A stretch of DNA of 64,000 nt, from NCBI RefSeq assembly GCF_036250065.1, contig NZ_CP109199.1, positions 6,448,001 through 6,512,000 of the forward strand, in the 5' to 3' direction. The stretch's first letter is position 1. Each line of letters begins with the position of its first letter. The DNA is from Micromonospora sp. NBC_01699. Its GTDB lineage: Bacteria; Actinomycetota; Actinomycetes; Mycobacteriales; Micromonosporaceae. The notes below the pieces were generated by a model that made no database searches, was not told the DNA's origin, and saw only the letters and a program-made list of their open reading frames with translations. This document shows positions 32,954 through 42,539 of the stretch, one piece after another. The translations under genes were made by a program, and so were the position numbers.

Positions 32954-33827
32954 GCGAGAGGGGGCTCGGGGGCGAGAGGGGGCTCGGGGGCGAGAGGGGG
33001 CTCGGGGGCGAGAGGGGGCTCGGGGGGACGGGGTTGGGGAGGGCGCCGCCGAAGCGGCGGTCGCGTTGGGCGTACAGCTCGCAGGCGTACCAGAGGTGGC
33101 GGCGGTCGAAGTCGGGCCAGAGCACGTCGAGGTAGACGAGTTCGGCGTACGCGCTCTGCCAGAGCAGGAAGTTGGAGGTCCGCTGCTCGCCGGAGGGGCG
33201 CAGGAAGAGGTCGACCTCGGGCACCTCGGGGTGGTAGAGGTACCGGGCGACCGTCTTCTCGTTGACCTTCGCCGGGTCGAGCCGGCCGGCCGCGACGTCA
33301 CGGGCGATGGCAGCCGCCGCGTCGGCGATCTCGGCCTGGCCGCCGTAGTTGACGCAGAACTGGAGCGTCAGCGCGGTGTTGTCGCGGGACATCTCCTCGG
33401 CGGTCTGTAACTCGGAGATCACGCTCTTCCAGAGCCGTCCGGCCCGCCCGGACCAGACCACCCGTACGCCGAGGTCGACCAGTTGGTCGCGGCGCCGCCG
33501 GATCACGTCCCGGTTGAAGCCCATCAGGAAGCGCACCTCGTCCGGCGAGCGCCGCCAGTTCTCGGTGGAGAACGCGTACGCGGACAGGTAGGGAATGCCC
33601 AGCTCGATGGCGCCCTCGATCGTGTCGAACAGGGAGAACTCGCCGGCCTCGTGGCCCTTGGTCCGGGGCAGGCCCCGGTCCTTGGCCCACCGTCCGTTGC
33701 CGTCCATCACCACCGCGACATGCTTGGGCAGGGCGTCCGCGGGCAGAGCCGGCGGGCGGGCGCCGGTGGGGTGCGGGGTCGGCGGGGTCGGTTGCCGACG
33801 TGCTCCGCGGGTCATGGATCGGATCAC
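32943..33827 (-). CDS. uppS: Isoprenyl (undecaprenyl-type) diphosphate synthase
   Basis: 294 residues of the cis-prenyltransferase family, which makes the polyprenyl phosphate carrier for cell-wall synthesis. Motifs are [20 protein letters not shown] (catalytic Asp, substrate loop), [32 protein letters not shown], and [20 protein letters not shown] with [16 protein letters not shown]-terminal tail of SPLSPP repeats is added by an 18-bp minisatellite and ends in PSI from palindrome C. GTG 33827 overlaps the recO stop (GTGA) and has GGAG upstream. Confidence 0.94.
   Translation of the reverse strand: MIRSMTRGARRQPTPPTPHPTGARPPALPADALPKHVAVVMDGNGRWAKDRGLPRTKGHEAGEFSLFDTIEGAIELGIPYLSAYAFSTENWRRSPDEVRFLMGFNRDVIRRRRDQLVDLGVRVVWSGRAGRLWKSVISELQTAEEMSRDNTALTLQFCVNYGGQAEIADAAAAIARDVAAGRLDPAKVNEKTVARYLYHPEVPEVDLFLRPSGEQRTSNFLLWQSAYAELVYLDVLWPDFDRRHLWYACELYAQRDRRFGGALPNPVPPSPLSPPSPLSPPSPLSPPSPLSPSI
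32955..33026 (-). repeat. 18-bp tandem repeat, 4 copies, 3' end of uppS
   Basis: Unit CGAGAGGGGGCTCGGGGG is repeated four times exactly, next to palindrome C. On the coding strand it encodes SPLSPP. The G-runs on the plus strand could form a G-quadruplex. Confidence 0.95.
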
Positions 33828-34666
33828 TGCGTTGTCTCCCCTTGCTCCGGCCCGTACTCCGATGTTCCGGCCGGGTCGTTCCGATCGGCCCGGACGGGCC
33901 GGTCGTCTCGGTCAACCAACGGCAGCGAGCGTAGCGCGCGTTCGAGGTGCCATTGCAGGTGTGCGGCGACCAGGCCGCTGCATTCGCGCCGGTGGCTGAC
34001 CTCGGTCGCGTCGGCCACCCGCCAGTCGCCGGTGGTGAGGGCGGACATCAGGTCGATGGTGGCCGGGGCCGGGTGGGCGGCGCCGGGTGGGCGGCAGTCC
34101 GGGCAGACACAACCCCCCGCCGGTACGGAGAACGCCCGGTGCGCTCCGGGGGTGCCGCAGACGGCACAGGCGACCAGGGCCGGCGCCCAGCCGGCGAGCG
34201 CCATCCCGCGCAGCAGGTACGCGTCGAGCACCAGGCTGCTGGCGTGGCTCCCCTCGGCCAGCGCGCGCAGCGCCCCGAGGGTGAGTTGGAACAGCCGCAG
34301 CGAGGGTTCGCGTTCCACCGGGGTGAGTCGTTCGGCGGTTTCGGCGATGGCGCTGGCGGTGGTGTAGCGCGGGTAGTCCTCAAGGAACCGGCGACCGTAC
34401 AGGTCGATTCCCTCGACCTGGCTGACCGTGTGCAGCGGGCTGCCGATGTTGCCCTGCGGGTCGCCGGCGAGTTGCAGGTCGACGTGGCCGAACGGTTCGA
34501 GCCGGGCGCCGAAGCGGGAGCTGGTTCGGCGTACGCCTCGGGCGACCGCCCGCAGTCGGCCGTGCTTGCGGGTCAGCAGGGTGATGATCCGGTCGGATTC
34601 GCCAAGCTTCTGTACGCGCAGCACCACGGCGTCGTCGCGGTAGAGCTGTCTGCGGTACCCGGCCAT
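33824..34666 (-). CDS. recO: DNA repair protein RecO
   Basis: 280 residues. An N-terminal OB fold ([40 protein letters not shown]) is followed by a helical domain with a Cys4 zinc site (CAVCGTPG with CVCPDC). RecO loads RecA on SSB-coated single strands with RecR. The ATG at 34664-34666 (MAGYRRQLY) has GGGGAGAATGGTCGG before it; the upstream frame is not conserved. It lies in the usual order era, recO, uppS, although an acyltransferase, a lipoprotein and an epimerase gene intervene. Confidence 0.94.
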   Translation of the reverse strand: MAGYRRQLYRDDAVVLRVQKLGESDRIITLLTRKHGRLRAVARGVRRTSSRFGARLEPFGHVDLQLAGDPQGNIGSPLHTVSQVEGIDLYGRRFLEDYPRYTTASAIAETAERLTPVEREPSLRLFQLTLGALRALAEGSHASSLVLDAYLLRGMALAGWAPALVACAVCGTPGAHRAFSVPAGGCVCPDCRPPGAAHPAPATIDLMSALTTGDWRVADATEVSHRRECSGLVAAHLQWHLERALRSLPLVDRDDRPVRADRNDPAGTSEYGPEQGETTQ

Positions 34667-34812
34667 CCGACCATTCTCCCCTGCCCCGGGTCGGCCCCGG
34701 TGCACCCGGGTCGGGACGGTGACCCTGAGGGCGTTCTCAGGGTCTTCTCCGGGGCGGATGCGTGGCTCCTCCCTGATGTCCGGGGGGCCCGCCGGCTCAT
34801 AGCCTGATCTGT

Positions 34813-35595
34813 ATGACCATGTTCCGGATCGTCACCGCCGTCACGGCGGGCGCGCTCACCCTGGGCATCCTGGCCGGTTGCGACGACCTGACGGTCGGGC
34901 AGCGGCGACTCGACTTCGACCAGACCGAAAAGGTCAAGATCGCCAAGATAGTGGTGGCGCCGGGTTCCGGTGACGTGGTGGTGTCGACGGCGGCGGTGTC
35001 CGACGTACGGATCAAGCGGGTGGTCCGTTACCGCGGCTCGGAGCCCGGTTCCACGTACGTGATCGAGGGCAGCGAGCTGCGGATCGACACCGACTGCGGC
35101 TCGCGGTGCGGTGTCTCGTACGAGATCGTCGCCCCGACCGGGGTGTCGGTCAGCGGCGAGAACGGTTCCGGTGACGTGGAGTTGTCCGACGTCGGCGACG
35201 TCGACGTGAAGGTCGGCTCGGGTGACATCACCCTGATCGGCGCGACCGGCACGGTCCGGGCACAGACCGGCTCCGGCGACATCGACCTCGGCCGGATCGG
35301 CACCGCGGCGACCGTACGCACCGGTTCGGGCTCGGTGAACGGCCACGGGCTCGGCGGTACGGTCGACGCCACCACCGGCTCCGGGGACATCATCCTGGCG
35401 CTGGACACGGCGGGTTCGGTGAACGCGCGTGCGTCGAGCGGCTCGATCGAGCTGACGGTGCCCGACGGGGCGTACCGGATCCGGTCGGCGACCTCGTCCG
35501 GCACGGCCCGTTCCCGACTGGCCGACGACCCGAGCGCGGTCAACCGGCTGGACCTGGAGACCGGCAGCGGCGACATCACGATCACTCCCCGCTGA
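34813..35595 (+). CDS. DUF4097 family beta-repeat lipoprotein
   Basis: 260 residues. The signal peptide ends in lipobox LAGC (about residue 20). The rest is a beta-helix-like repeat in which GSGDV/GSGDI turns recur (VAPGSGDVVVS, NGSGDVELSDV, VGSGDITLIG, TGSGDIDLG, TGSGDIILAL), the hallmark of DUF4097. It is exported and membrane-anchored; its role is unknown, though such proteins are linked to envelope stress sensing. It is divergent from recO and convergent with the acyltransferase gene. Confidence 0.85.
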   Translation: MTMFRIVTAVTAGALTLGILAGCDDLTVGQRRLDFDQTEKVKIAKIVVAPGSGDVVVSTAAVSDVRIKRVVRYRGSEPGSTYVIEGSELRIDTDCGSRCGVSYEIVAPTGVSVSGENGSGDVELSDVGDVDVKVGSGDITLIGATGTVRAQTGSGDIDLGRIGTAATVRTGSGSVNGHGLGGTVDATTGSGDIILALDTAGSVNARASSGSIELTVPDGAYRIRSATSSGTARSRLADDPSAVNRLDLETGSGDITITPR

Positions 35596-35601
35596 GTCGG
35601 T

Positions 35602-36894
35602 TCACCGCCGGATCCGGTCGCGGTCCACGGTTTCCTGCGGGCGGGCCGGTCCACCCCGGTCGGCGGAGCCGCGCCCGTTCGCGGGCCCGGTCCGCTGGAT
35701 CGGGATCGCCGGGCGGGTGGGGCGAACCGGGCGTACCGGACCGGCCGCCGGGGCGGGCGACGCCGCCGGCTCGGGGGCCGGGGCGATCGGCTGCTCGGCA
35801 CCGGGCGCGGCGGGATCGGCACCACCGGTCCGGTCCGGCCGCGATCGGCCGTCCCCACCACCTGGTACGGCTGTCCCGTCGCGCGGTCGGGCGGCGGTTT
35901 CGCCACCGGGCAGCAGAACCGTACGGCGGCGCGCGGCCAGGTCCTCCATCCAGCCGAACAGGCCGGTGGCCAACGCGACCAGGGTGGCGACCACGACGAG
36001 CCGGACGGTGACTCCGGTGAGGTCGGTCTGCTTCCAACCGGCCCATGCCATCAGCGCGGTCAGGCCGATCACGATCGGCATGTGCCAGAGGTAGACGGTC
36101 AGTGCCCGCCGGTTGAGCACCGTCACCGCCCGGCCCAGGATCTCGTTGCGGTCCACCCAGGCGGCACCGGCCGGGGCGAGTCCGAGCAGTAGCAGGGTGA
36201 ATCCGGCCGACCAGAGGCCGTTGCCGAGCCGGATGTCGTTCAGGTCGAAGCCGCGCGGTCCCGGGTGGGTGAGGAACCACGCGGCGCCGAGCGCGGCGAG
36301 CGTGCCGGCGACCGGGATCAGCACCCGGCGGGGGATCCGCCGCAGCAGGCCGTCGTGGTGCGCGAAGCCGATCAGCCACGCTCCGAAGTAGAGCCCGAAG
36401 TCGCGGACCACGATCGGCGCGGTCGGGAACCAGAGTTCCACCACGACCAGCAGCACGTACGGCGCGGCCAGGGTGGGCAGCGGGAACCGCCGGAACAGCC
36501 ACAGGGCGAGTGGTGAGGCGAGCACGAACCAGAGGTAGTCGCGCAGGTACCAGATGGCACTCAGCGCGAGCGCGCCCCAGCCGTTGCTGGGCGGGTCGGC
36601 GATCGGCGCGGCCCAGAACAGCAGCCGCCAGCTCACCGGCAGTCCGGTGAGCAGCATGGCCGGTACGAAGAACGCGGCGAGCAGCCAGAGCGACGGGAGC
36701 AGGCGGCGCAACCGTCGGCCCACCGCCCCGGCTCCGGAGCGGTCGAGGGAGGCCGCCATCAGCGATCCGCCGAGTGCGAACATGACCGACATCGCGGGGA
36801 AGGCGATGGTCAGGAACGCCCAGCCGGTGGTGTGGTAGACGACAACTCGGATGATTGCCAGAAAACGGAGCAGATCTACGTATCTGTTTCGCAT
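35602..36894 (-). CDS. Acyltransferase family membrane protein (acyltransferase 3)
   Basis: 430 residues: about ten hydrophobic helices of the acyltransferase-3 family, then a 100-residue Pro/Arg/Gly-rich cytoplasmic tail. The N-terminus RNRYVDLLRFLAIIRVVVYH holds the conserved Arg and His of the family, and LTVYLWHMPIVIGLTALMAW the late conserved helix. Members acetylate or acylate sugars, peptidoglycan or antibiotics. ATG 36894 is chosen; the longer frame passes through palindrome D. It ends 6 bases from the DUF4097 stop. Confidence 0.87.
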   Translation of the reverse strand: MRNRYVDLLRFLAIIRVVVYHTTGWAFLTIAFPAMSVMFALGGSLMAASLDRSGAGAVGRRLRRLLPSLWLLAAFFVPAMLLTGLPVSWRLLFWAAPIADPPSNGWGALALSAIWYLRDYLWFVLASPLALWLFRRFPLPTLAAPYVLLVVVELWFPTAPIVVRDFGLYFGAWLIGFAHHDGLLRRIPRRVLIPVAGTLAALGAAWFLTHPGPRGFDLNDIRLGNGLWSAGFTLLLLGLAPAGAAWVDRNEILGRAVTVLNRRALTVYLWHMPIVIGLTALMAWAGWKQTDLTGVTVRLVVVATLVALATGLFGWMEDLAARRRTVLLPGGETAARPRDGTAVPGGGDGRSRPDRTGGADPAAPGAEQPIAPAPEPAASPAPAAGPVRPVRPTRPAIPIQRTGPANGRGSADRGGPARPQETVDRDRIRR

Positions 36895-37030
36895 CAGCCT
36901 GCATCTAAACCGGGGCGACAGGGGGTCGTACGTTTTCCTACCCTGCCGCTCCACCGTTCGAACGATGCACTGGGTGCCCCACAGGTGAACAACCCCACAG
37001 GATCCGCCTATATCCCCCCGAACCAATCCA

Positions 37031-37042
37031 GTGTATATACAC
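37031..37042. promoter_or_regulatory. AT-rich palindrome GTGTATATACAC
   Basis: A perfect 12-base palindrome in a GC-rich genome, about 137 bases upstream of the acyltransferase start. It is a plausible operator for a small dimeric repressor; no regulator gene is adjacent. Confidence 0.45.
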
Positions 37043-37061
37043 CACACTCTCAAACACCGCG

Positions 37062-37132
37062 CGATCTTGCACTTGTGGTCGTCCACAAATCCGGATGAGT
37101 GCCCTAAATCAGGCACCACAAGTGCAAGATCG
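37062..37132. repeat. Palindrome D: 18-bp perfect arms
   Basis: CGATCTTGCACTTGTGGT (37062-37079) and its exact complement (37115-37132) flank a 35-base loop. The outer CGATCTTGC resembles the CGATCTAGGG outer arms of B and C, but the loop lacks TTGATCTC. It lies between the acyltransferase start and the epimerase stop, so it could end the epimerase transcript. A modest G-rich stretch follows on the right. Confidence 0.88.
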
Positions 37133-37162
37133 TCGACGAGAGCGGGGAGAGGCGGGGAGGCG

Positions 37163-38020
37163 TTAGTTGTCGTAGTGCGGGATGGTGCCGAGTGGGTAGG
37201 TGCAGAAGGCGGCGCCGATCAGGCCGGCCGTCTCTCGTTCTCCGGCGCGCTCACGTACGGTCGCGGCGTACGGTTCGGCGTCGTCGCGGGGCTCGTACCC
37301 GATCTCCCGGCCCTCGGCCAGTGACCACCAGCGGCGGGTGTTGCGGCTGACTCCCCAGAGCACCCGGAAGCCGGTCACCCCGGTCTCCAGGCAGGCCGAG
37401 ACGAGTCGACCGCAGTCGTCCGGTGACAGCCACATGTCCAGGCCCCGTACGCCCGGCGGCTCGGGGAAGCAGGCGCCGATCCGCAGCGCGAAGACGGTCA
37501 TCCCGTACCGGTCGGCGTAGAGGCTGCCGAGCCCCTCGACCGCGGCCTTGGTCCAGCCGTAGTAGGTGTCCGGCCGGGGCGGGACGTCGGCCGGCACCCC
37601 GTCCGGGCCGGTCGGGGCGGGCACCCCGGCCGGTTCGGGGGTGCTGCCGGCCTGGCGGTAGAAACCCGCGGCGTGCACCGACGAGGCCAGCACCACCCGC
37701 GACACACCCGCCGCCCGCGCCGCCTCCAGCACCGTACGGGTGCCGTCCACATTGGTCCGGAGCAGGTTTTCCCAGCTGTCCTCGCCGGCCAGCGCGGCCA
37801 GGTGCACTATCGCGTCGGCTCCGGCACAGGCCGCTTCGAGTGCCGCCGGATCGGTCAGGTCGGCCCGGATCAGGCGGACCGCCTCGCCGGGCGCGGGCGG
37901 GTCCTGGTCGGCCCGGTCCAGCAGGCGCAGCGTACGGCCGGGCGCGGCGAGCCGGGGCCGGAGCAGCCGACCGATCCGGCCGGCCGACCCGGTGACGAGA
38001 AGCTCCCGCGCCACGTCCAT
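37163..38020 (-). CDS. NAD-dependent epimerase/dehydratase family protein
   Basis: 285 residues, an extended SDR. The nucleotide site is LLVTGSAGRIGRLLRPRLA, followed by LIRADLTDPAALEAACAGAD, VVLASSVHAAGF and the active-site YYGWTKAAVE (YxxxK). FRVLWGVSRNTRRWWSLAEG and RDDAEPYAA resemble uronate dehydrogenases, so a sugar acid is a possible substrate. It lies 10 bases after era in the same direction and may be co-transcribed with it. Confidence 0.88.
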   Translation of the reverse strand: MDVARELLVTGSAGRIGRLLRPRLAAPGRTLRLLDRADQDPPAPGEAVRLIRADLTDPAALEAACAGADAIVHLAALAGEDSWENLLRTNVDGTRTVLEAARAAGVSRVVLASSVHAAGFYRQAGSTPEPAGVPAPTGPDGVPADVPPRPDTYYGWTKAAVEGLGSLYADRYGMTVFALRIGACFPEPPGVRGLDMWLSPDDCGRLVSACLETGVTGFRVLWGVSRNTRRWWSLAEGREIGYEPRDDAEPYAATVRERAGERETAGLIGAAFCTYPLGTIPHYDN

Positions 38021-38030
38021 CTCCCCCGTG

Positions 38031-38963
38031 TCAGAAGCCGAGTTTGCGCAACTGCCTCGGGTCCCGCTGCCAGTCCTTCGCGACCCGTACGTGCAGGTCG
38101 AGGTAGACCCGGCTGCCGAGCAGTTCCTCGATCTGCTGCCGGGCGCGGGTGCCGACGTCCTTGAGCCGGCTGGCCTGGTGACCGATGACGATCGCCTTCT
38201 GGCTGGACCGTTCCACGTACACGTCGGCGTAGATCCGGATCAGCTTGTCCTCGGGGACCATCTCCTCGACCACCACCGCTATCGAGTGCGGCAGTTCGTC
38301 ACGGACCCCTTCCAGCGCCGCCTCCCGGATCAGCTCGGCGACCAGCACCTGCTCGGGCTCGTCGGTGAGCATGTCGTCGGGGTAGAGCTGCGGCGACGGC
38401 GGCAGGTAGCCGGTCATCACGTCGACCAGGACGTCGACCTGGTGTCCGGAGACCGCGCTGACCGGCACCACGGCCGCGAATTCGCCCATGTCGTTGACCG
38501 CGAGCAACTGCTCGGCCAGCCGCTTCTTGTCGACCAGGTCGGTCTTGGTGACCACGGCGATGACGCTGGCCTTCAGCTCGGCCAGCTCGCCGGTGATGAA
38601 CCGGTCGCCGCGTCCGACCGGCTCGTTCGCCGGCACGCAGAGGCCGATCACGTCGACCTCGCTCCAGGTGGAGCGGACCAGGTCGTTGAGGCGTTCGCCG
38701 AGCAGCGTCCGGGGCCGGTGCAGGCCGGGGGTGTCGACCAGGACGAGCTGGGCCTCCGGGCGGTGCAGGACGGCCCGGATCACGTGCCGGGTGGTCTGCG
38801 GTTTGCTGGAGGTGATGGCGATCTTCTGGCCAACGATCGCGTTGGTCAGGGTGGATTTGCCGGCGTTCGGCCGTCCGACGAAACAGGCAAAACCCGCACG
38901 GTACGGCGCTGCCCCCGTCCCGTCCGTCCGCAGCCCGCGCGGGGTGGCCGTCCGGCCGCTCAC
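38031..38963 (-). CDS. era: Ribosome-assembly GTPase Era
   Basis: 310 residues. GTPase motifs are G1 GRPNAGKST, G2 region SSKPQTTRHVIRAVL, G3 DTPGLHRPR, G4 TKTD and G5 SAVSG. The C-terminal KH domain has IVIGHQASRLKDVGTRARQQ and ends VAKDWQRDPRQLRKLGF. Era binds the 3' end of 16S rRNA during 30S assembly. GTG 38963 overlaps the upstream gene (GTGA). Genomic order with ybeY and the CorC gene is the conserved one. Confidence 0.96.
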   Translation of the reverse strand: MSGRTATPRGLRTDGTGAAPYRAGFACFVGRPNAGKSTLTNAIVGQKIAITSSKPQTTRHVIRAVLHRPEAQLVLVDTPGLHRPRTLLGERLNDLVRSTWSEVDVIGLCVPANEPVGRGDRFITGELAELKASVIAVVTKTDLVDKKRLAEQLLAVNDMGEFAAVVPVSAVSGHQVDVLVDVMTGYLPPSPQLYPDDMLTDEPEQVLVAELIREAALEGVRDELPHSIAVVVEEMVPEDKLIRIYADVYVERSSQKAIVIGHQASRLKDVGTRARQQIEELLGSRVYLDLHVRVAKDWQRDPRQLRKLGF

Positions 38964-39361
38964 GCGAGCACCGTGCCGAGCAGGGTGCCGTTCGGGGCGG
39001 CCACGTGGATCGGCGCGTCGGCCGCCAGGTCGCGTACGGCGGCGTGTCCGGCACCGTCGAGCGTCGACGCCTCGGTGACGACCGCGGCCGCCTCCAGTCG
39101 GTTGGCTCCGGCGGCTGCCGCCGAGGCGACCGCCAACTGGAGGGCGGTGATGGTCAACGAGGGCAGGGCGACGCTGGCCGCGGCGTACGTCCTGCCGTCC
39201 TGGTCGCGCACGGCCGCTCCCTCCACCGCGCCGATCCGGGCGCGGGCGCCCCGGGCCAGGACAACCAGCTTGGCGTCCTCGGCGCTCAACTCGGCGGGCG
39301 CGTCGGCGGAGCCGATCGGCCCTGCCGGTGCGGCGGCGGATACGGCGGGCGACTCAGGCAT
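38960..39361 (-). CDS. Cytidine-deaminase-like protein lacking zinc ligands
   Basis: 133 residues with the general outline of a CDA-fold protein (LVVLARGARARIGAVEGAAV, RTYAAASVALPSLTITALQL, LEAAAVVTEAS). There is no Cys anywhere and neither the C/H-A-E nor the P-C-x-x-C motif is present, so it cannot bind the catalytic zinc. Actinomycetes carry a similar gene at this place between CorC and era. It is probably a structural or regulatory relic. ATG 39361 overlaps the CorC stop. Confidence 0.75.
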   Translation of the reverse strand: MPESPAVSAAAPAGPIGSADAPAELSAEDAKLVVLARGARARIGAVEGAAVRDQDGRTYAAASVALPSLTITALQLAVASAAAAGANRLEAAAVVTEASTLDGAGHAAVRDLAADAPIHVAAPNGTLLGTVLA

Positions 39362-40802
39362 CAGCGGGTTGCCTCTCCTCGGTTCGGTCCTGGTTCTGCT
39401 TCTGGCTCTTGCCTTGGTCGGAATTCTTGCGCGGCTCGGCATTCTTGCGCGGCTCGGCGGCCCGGTGCGACTCGGTGCCCTCCGGCTCGTCCCGGCCGCC
39501 GATGCCGAGCCGGCTGACCAGCACCGAGTCGATCCGGTTGCGTCGGCCGGTGGTGCCCTCGGCGATCAGCCGCAGGCCGCCGAGTTCGGCGGCGGCACCG
39601 GGGATGGGCACCCGGCCGAGCGCCTGGGCGAGCAGGCCGCCGACGGTTTCCACCTCGTCGGCGGGAAGTTCGACGTCGAACAGTTCACCGAGGTCCTCGA
39701 CCGGCAGCCGGGCGGTGACCCGTACGTCGCCGTCGTCGAGGCGCTGCACGGGTGGGCGTTCGACGTCGTACTCGTCGGTTATCTCGCCGACGATTTCCTC
39801 CAGGATGTCCTCGATGGTGACCAGGCCACCGGTGCCGCCGTACTCGTCCACCACGATCACCAGGTGGGTACGCGCGGCCTGCATCTCGGAGAGCAGGTCG
39901 TCCACCGGCTTGGACTCCGGTACGAAGATCGCCTCGCGCATCAGGTCGGAGACCGGCAGTTCCTCAGCGGCCGGGTCGCCGCCCTGGGTGCGCCGGATCA
40001 GGTCCTTGAGGTAGAGCACGCCGAGCACGTCGTCGACGCTCTCGCCGATCACCGGGATCCGGGAGAATCCGGAGCGCAGGAACAGCAGCATCGCCTGCGG
40101 CGGCTTCTTGTGCGCCTCGATCCACACCATCTCGGTGCGCGGCACCATCACCTCGCGGGCGATCGTCTCACCGAGGGCGAAGACCGAGTGGATCATCTGC
40201 CGTTCGCCGTGCTCGACCACGCCCCGCTGCTCGGCCAGGTCGACCAGCTCGCGCAACTCCACCTGGGTGGCGAACGGGCCCTCGCGGAAACCCCGTCCGG
40301 GGGTGACCGCGTTGCCGATCAGGATCAGCAGCGAGGCGAGCGGGTTCAGCGCCCGGCCCAGCCAGCGGACCAGCGGCGCGCTGGCCCGGCCGACCGCGTA
40401 CGCGTGTTGCCGGCCGATGGTGCGCGGCGCGACGCCGACGACCACGAAGCTGACCACGGTCATCGCGCCGGCGGTGACCAGGGCCGCCCGCCAGCCGGCA
40501 CCGAAGGTGTCGACCGCGACCAGGGCTACCAGGGTGGTCGCGGTCAGTTCGCAGAGCAGTCGCAGCAACAGCAGCAGGTTCAGGTGCCGGACCGCGTCGG
40601 CGGCGACGATCTGGAGCGTACGGGCGCCGCGTGCCCCGTCGCGGGCCAGTTCGCCGGCGCGGGCCGGGGAGATCGCGGCGAGCGCGGCCTCGGTCATCGC
40701 GAACAGGCCGGCGAGCACCACCAGGGCGGCGCCGAAGAACAGGAGTTGCAGATCGGGCAGGCCGGCGGCGGTGGCACCGGCGGCGGCTAAGTGGTCGGGC
40801 AT
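39354..40802 (-). CDS. HlyC/CorC family (CNNM plus CBS) membrane protein
   Basis: 482 residues: a CNNM/DUF21 membrane domain of four helices (LFFGAALVVLAGLFAMTEAA, and MTVVSFVVVGVAPRTIGRQH), a linker EVMVPRTEMVWIEAHKKPPQ, two CBS motifs (SRIPVIGESVDDVLGVLYLK and HLVIVVDEYGGTGGLVTIED) and a CorC_HlyC domain. The family is connected with magnesium or cobalt homeostasis. ATG 40802 overlaps the ybeY stop (TGATG). A charged C-terminal tail (EPRKNAEPRKNSDQGKSQ) is present. Confidence 0.9.
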   Translation of the reverse strand: MPDHLAAAGATAAGLPDLQLLFFGAALVVLAGLFAMTEAALAAISPARAGELARDGARGARTLQIVAADAVRHLNLLLLLRLLCELTATTLVALVAVDTFGAGWRAALVTAGAMTVVSFVVVGVAPRTIGRQHAYAVGRASAPLVRWLGRALNPLASLLILIGNAVTPGRGFREGPFATQVELRELVDLAEQRGVVEHGERQMIHSVFALGETIAREVMVPRTEMVWIEAHKKPPQAMLLFLRSGFSRIPVIGESVDDVLGVLYLKDLIRRTQGGDPAAEELPVSDLMREAIFVPESKPVDDLLSEMQAARTHLVIVVDEYGGTGGLVTIEDILEEIVGEITDEYDVERPPVQRLDDGDVRVTARLPVEDLGELFDVELPADEVETVGGLLAQALGRVPIPGAAAELGGLRLIAEGTTGRRNRIDSVLVSRLGIGGRDEPEGTESHRAAEPRKNAEPRKNSDQGKSQKQNQDRTEERQPADA

Positions 40803-41269
40803 CAATGGGCTCGCGCTGCTCGCCAACCGGAGAGGAGTTTGGCCTGCAACGCGAACATCTCGCGCTCCTCCTCCGGCTCCGCGTGGTCGTAACCGAGCAG
40901 GTGCAGGACCCCGTGCACGGTGAGCAGGTGCAGTTCGTCGCCGGACGAGTGGCCGGCGGTGGCCGCCTGCTTGGCCGCCACCTCGGGGCAGAGCACTATG
41001 TCGCCGAGCAGCGCCGGCTCACCGCCGCTGACCTCGCCGGGGCCGTGGTCGACGCTGCCCTCGTCCATCGGGAAGGCGAGTACGTCGGTCGGCCCGTCCC
41101 CACCCATCCAGCGGTGGTTCAGCTCGGCCATGTACTCGATGTCGACGAGCAGCACGGACAGCTCGGCGAGGGGGTTGACCCCCATCTCGTCCAGGGCGTA
41201 GCGGGCGACGGCGAGCACCGCGTCGGTATCGACCTCGGCGCCCGACTCGTTGGCGATCTCGATGGACAA
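40802..41269 (-). CDS. ybeY: Endoribonuclease YbeY (16S rRNA maturation)
   Basis: 155 residues. The zinc motif [11 protein letters not shown] (HGxLHLxGYDH) is intact, as are [20 protein letters not shown] and [10 protein letters not shown]. The start is TTG 41269 ([13 protein letters not shown]) with AGGGGAAACAG upstream; the longer in-frame extension is Arg/Pro-rich and antisense-like. YbeY processes the 16S 3' end and works with Era, encoded two genes on. It lies 34 bases after phoH. Confidence 0.93.
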   Translation of the reverse strand: MSIEIANESGAEVDTDAVLAVARYALDEMGVNPLAELSVLLVDIEYMAELNHRWMGGDGPTDVLAFPMDEGSVDHGPGEVSGGEPALLGDIVLCPEVAAKQAATAGHSSGDELHLLTVHGVLHLLGYDHAEPEEEREMFALQAKLLSGWRAARAH

Positions 41270-41303
41270 CTGTTTCCCCTGCTGCTTGATAGTTGCGGCT
41301 GGT

Positions 41304-42362
<1,059 letters not shown>

Positions 42363-42539
42363 AGGTCGGGCCCGGCGGGCCCCACGCCACCTGCTCTCGA
42401 TCTCATGGCCGCGCCCTGATGGCGCAGCGTACGGACGACTTTCCCATCGTATCTGCTCAACACCGGCGGGGCGCCGCCCATTTCCGCTCCTGGCGCCACA
42501 CCCGTCGGTCGTTTCGGGCGCCGCCCGCGCACCGCCCCG

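Noticed and set aside
37740-40790. A 1016-codon plus-strand open frame
   Set aside because: It is antisense to era, the deaminase-like gene, CorC and part of the epimerase. Its composition (Arg/Gly/Asp/His-rich, no domain) is that of a GC-rich shadow frame, while the minus-strand genes carry clear motifs.
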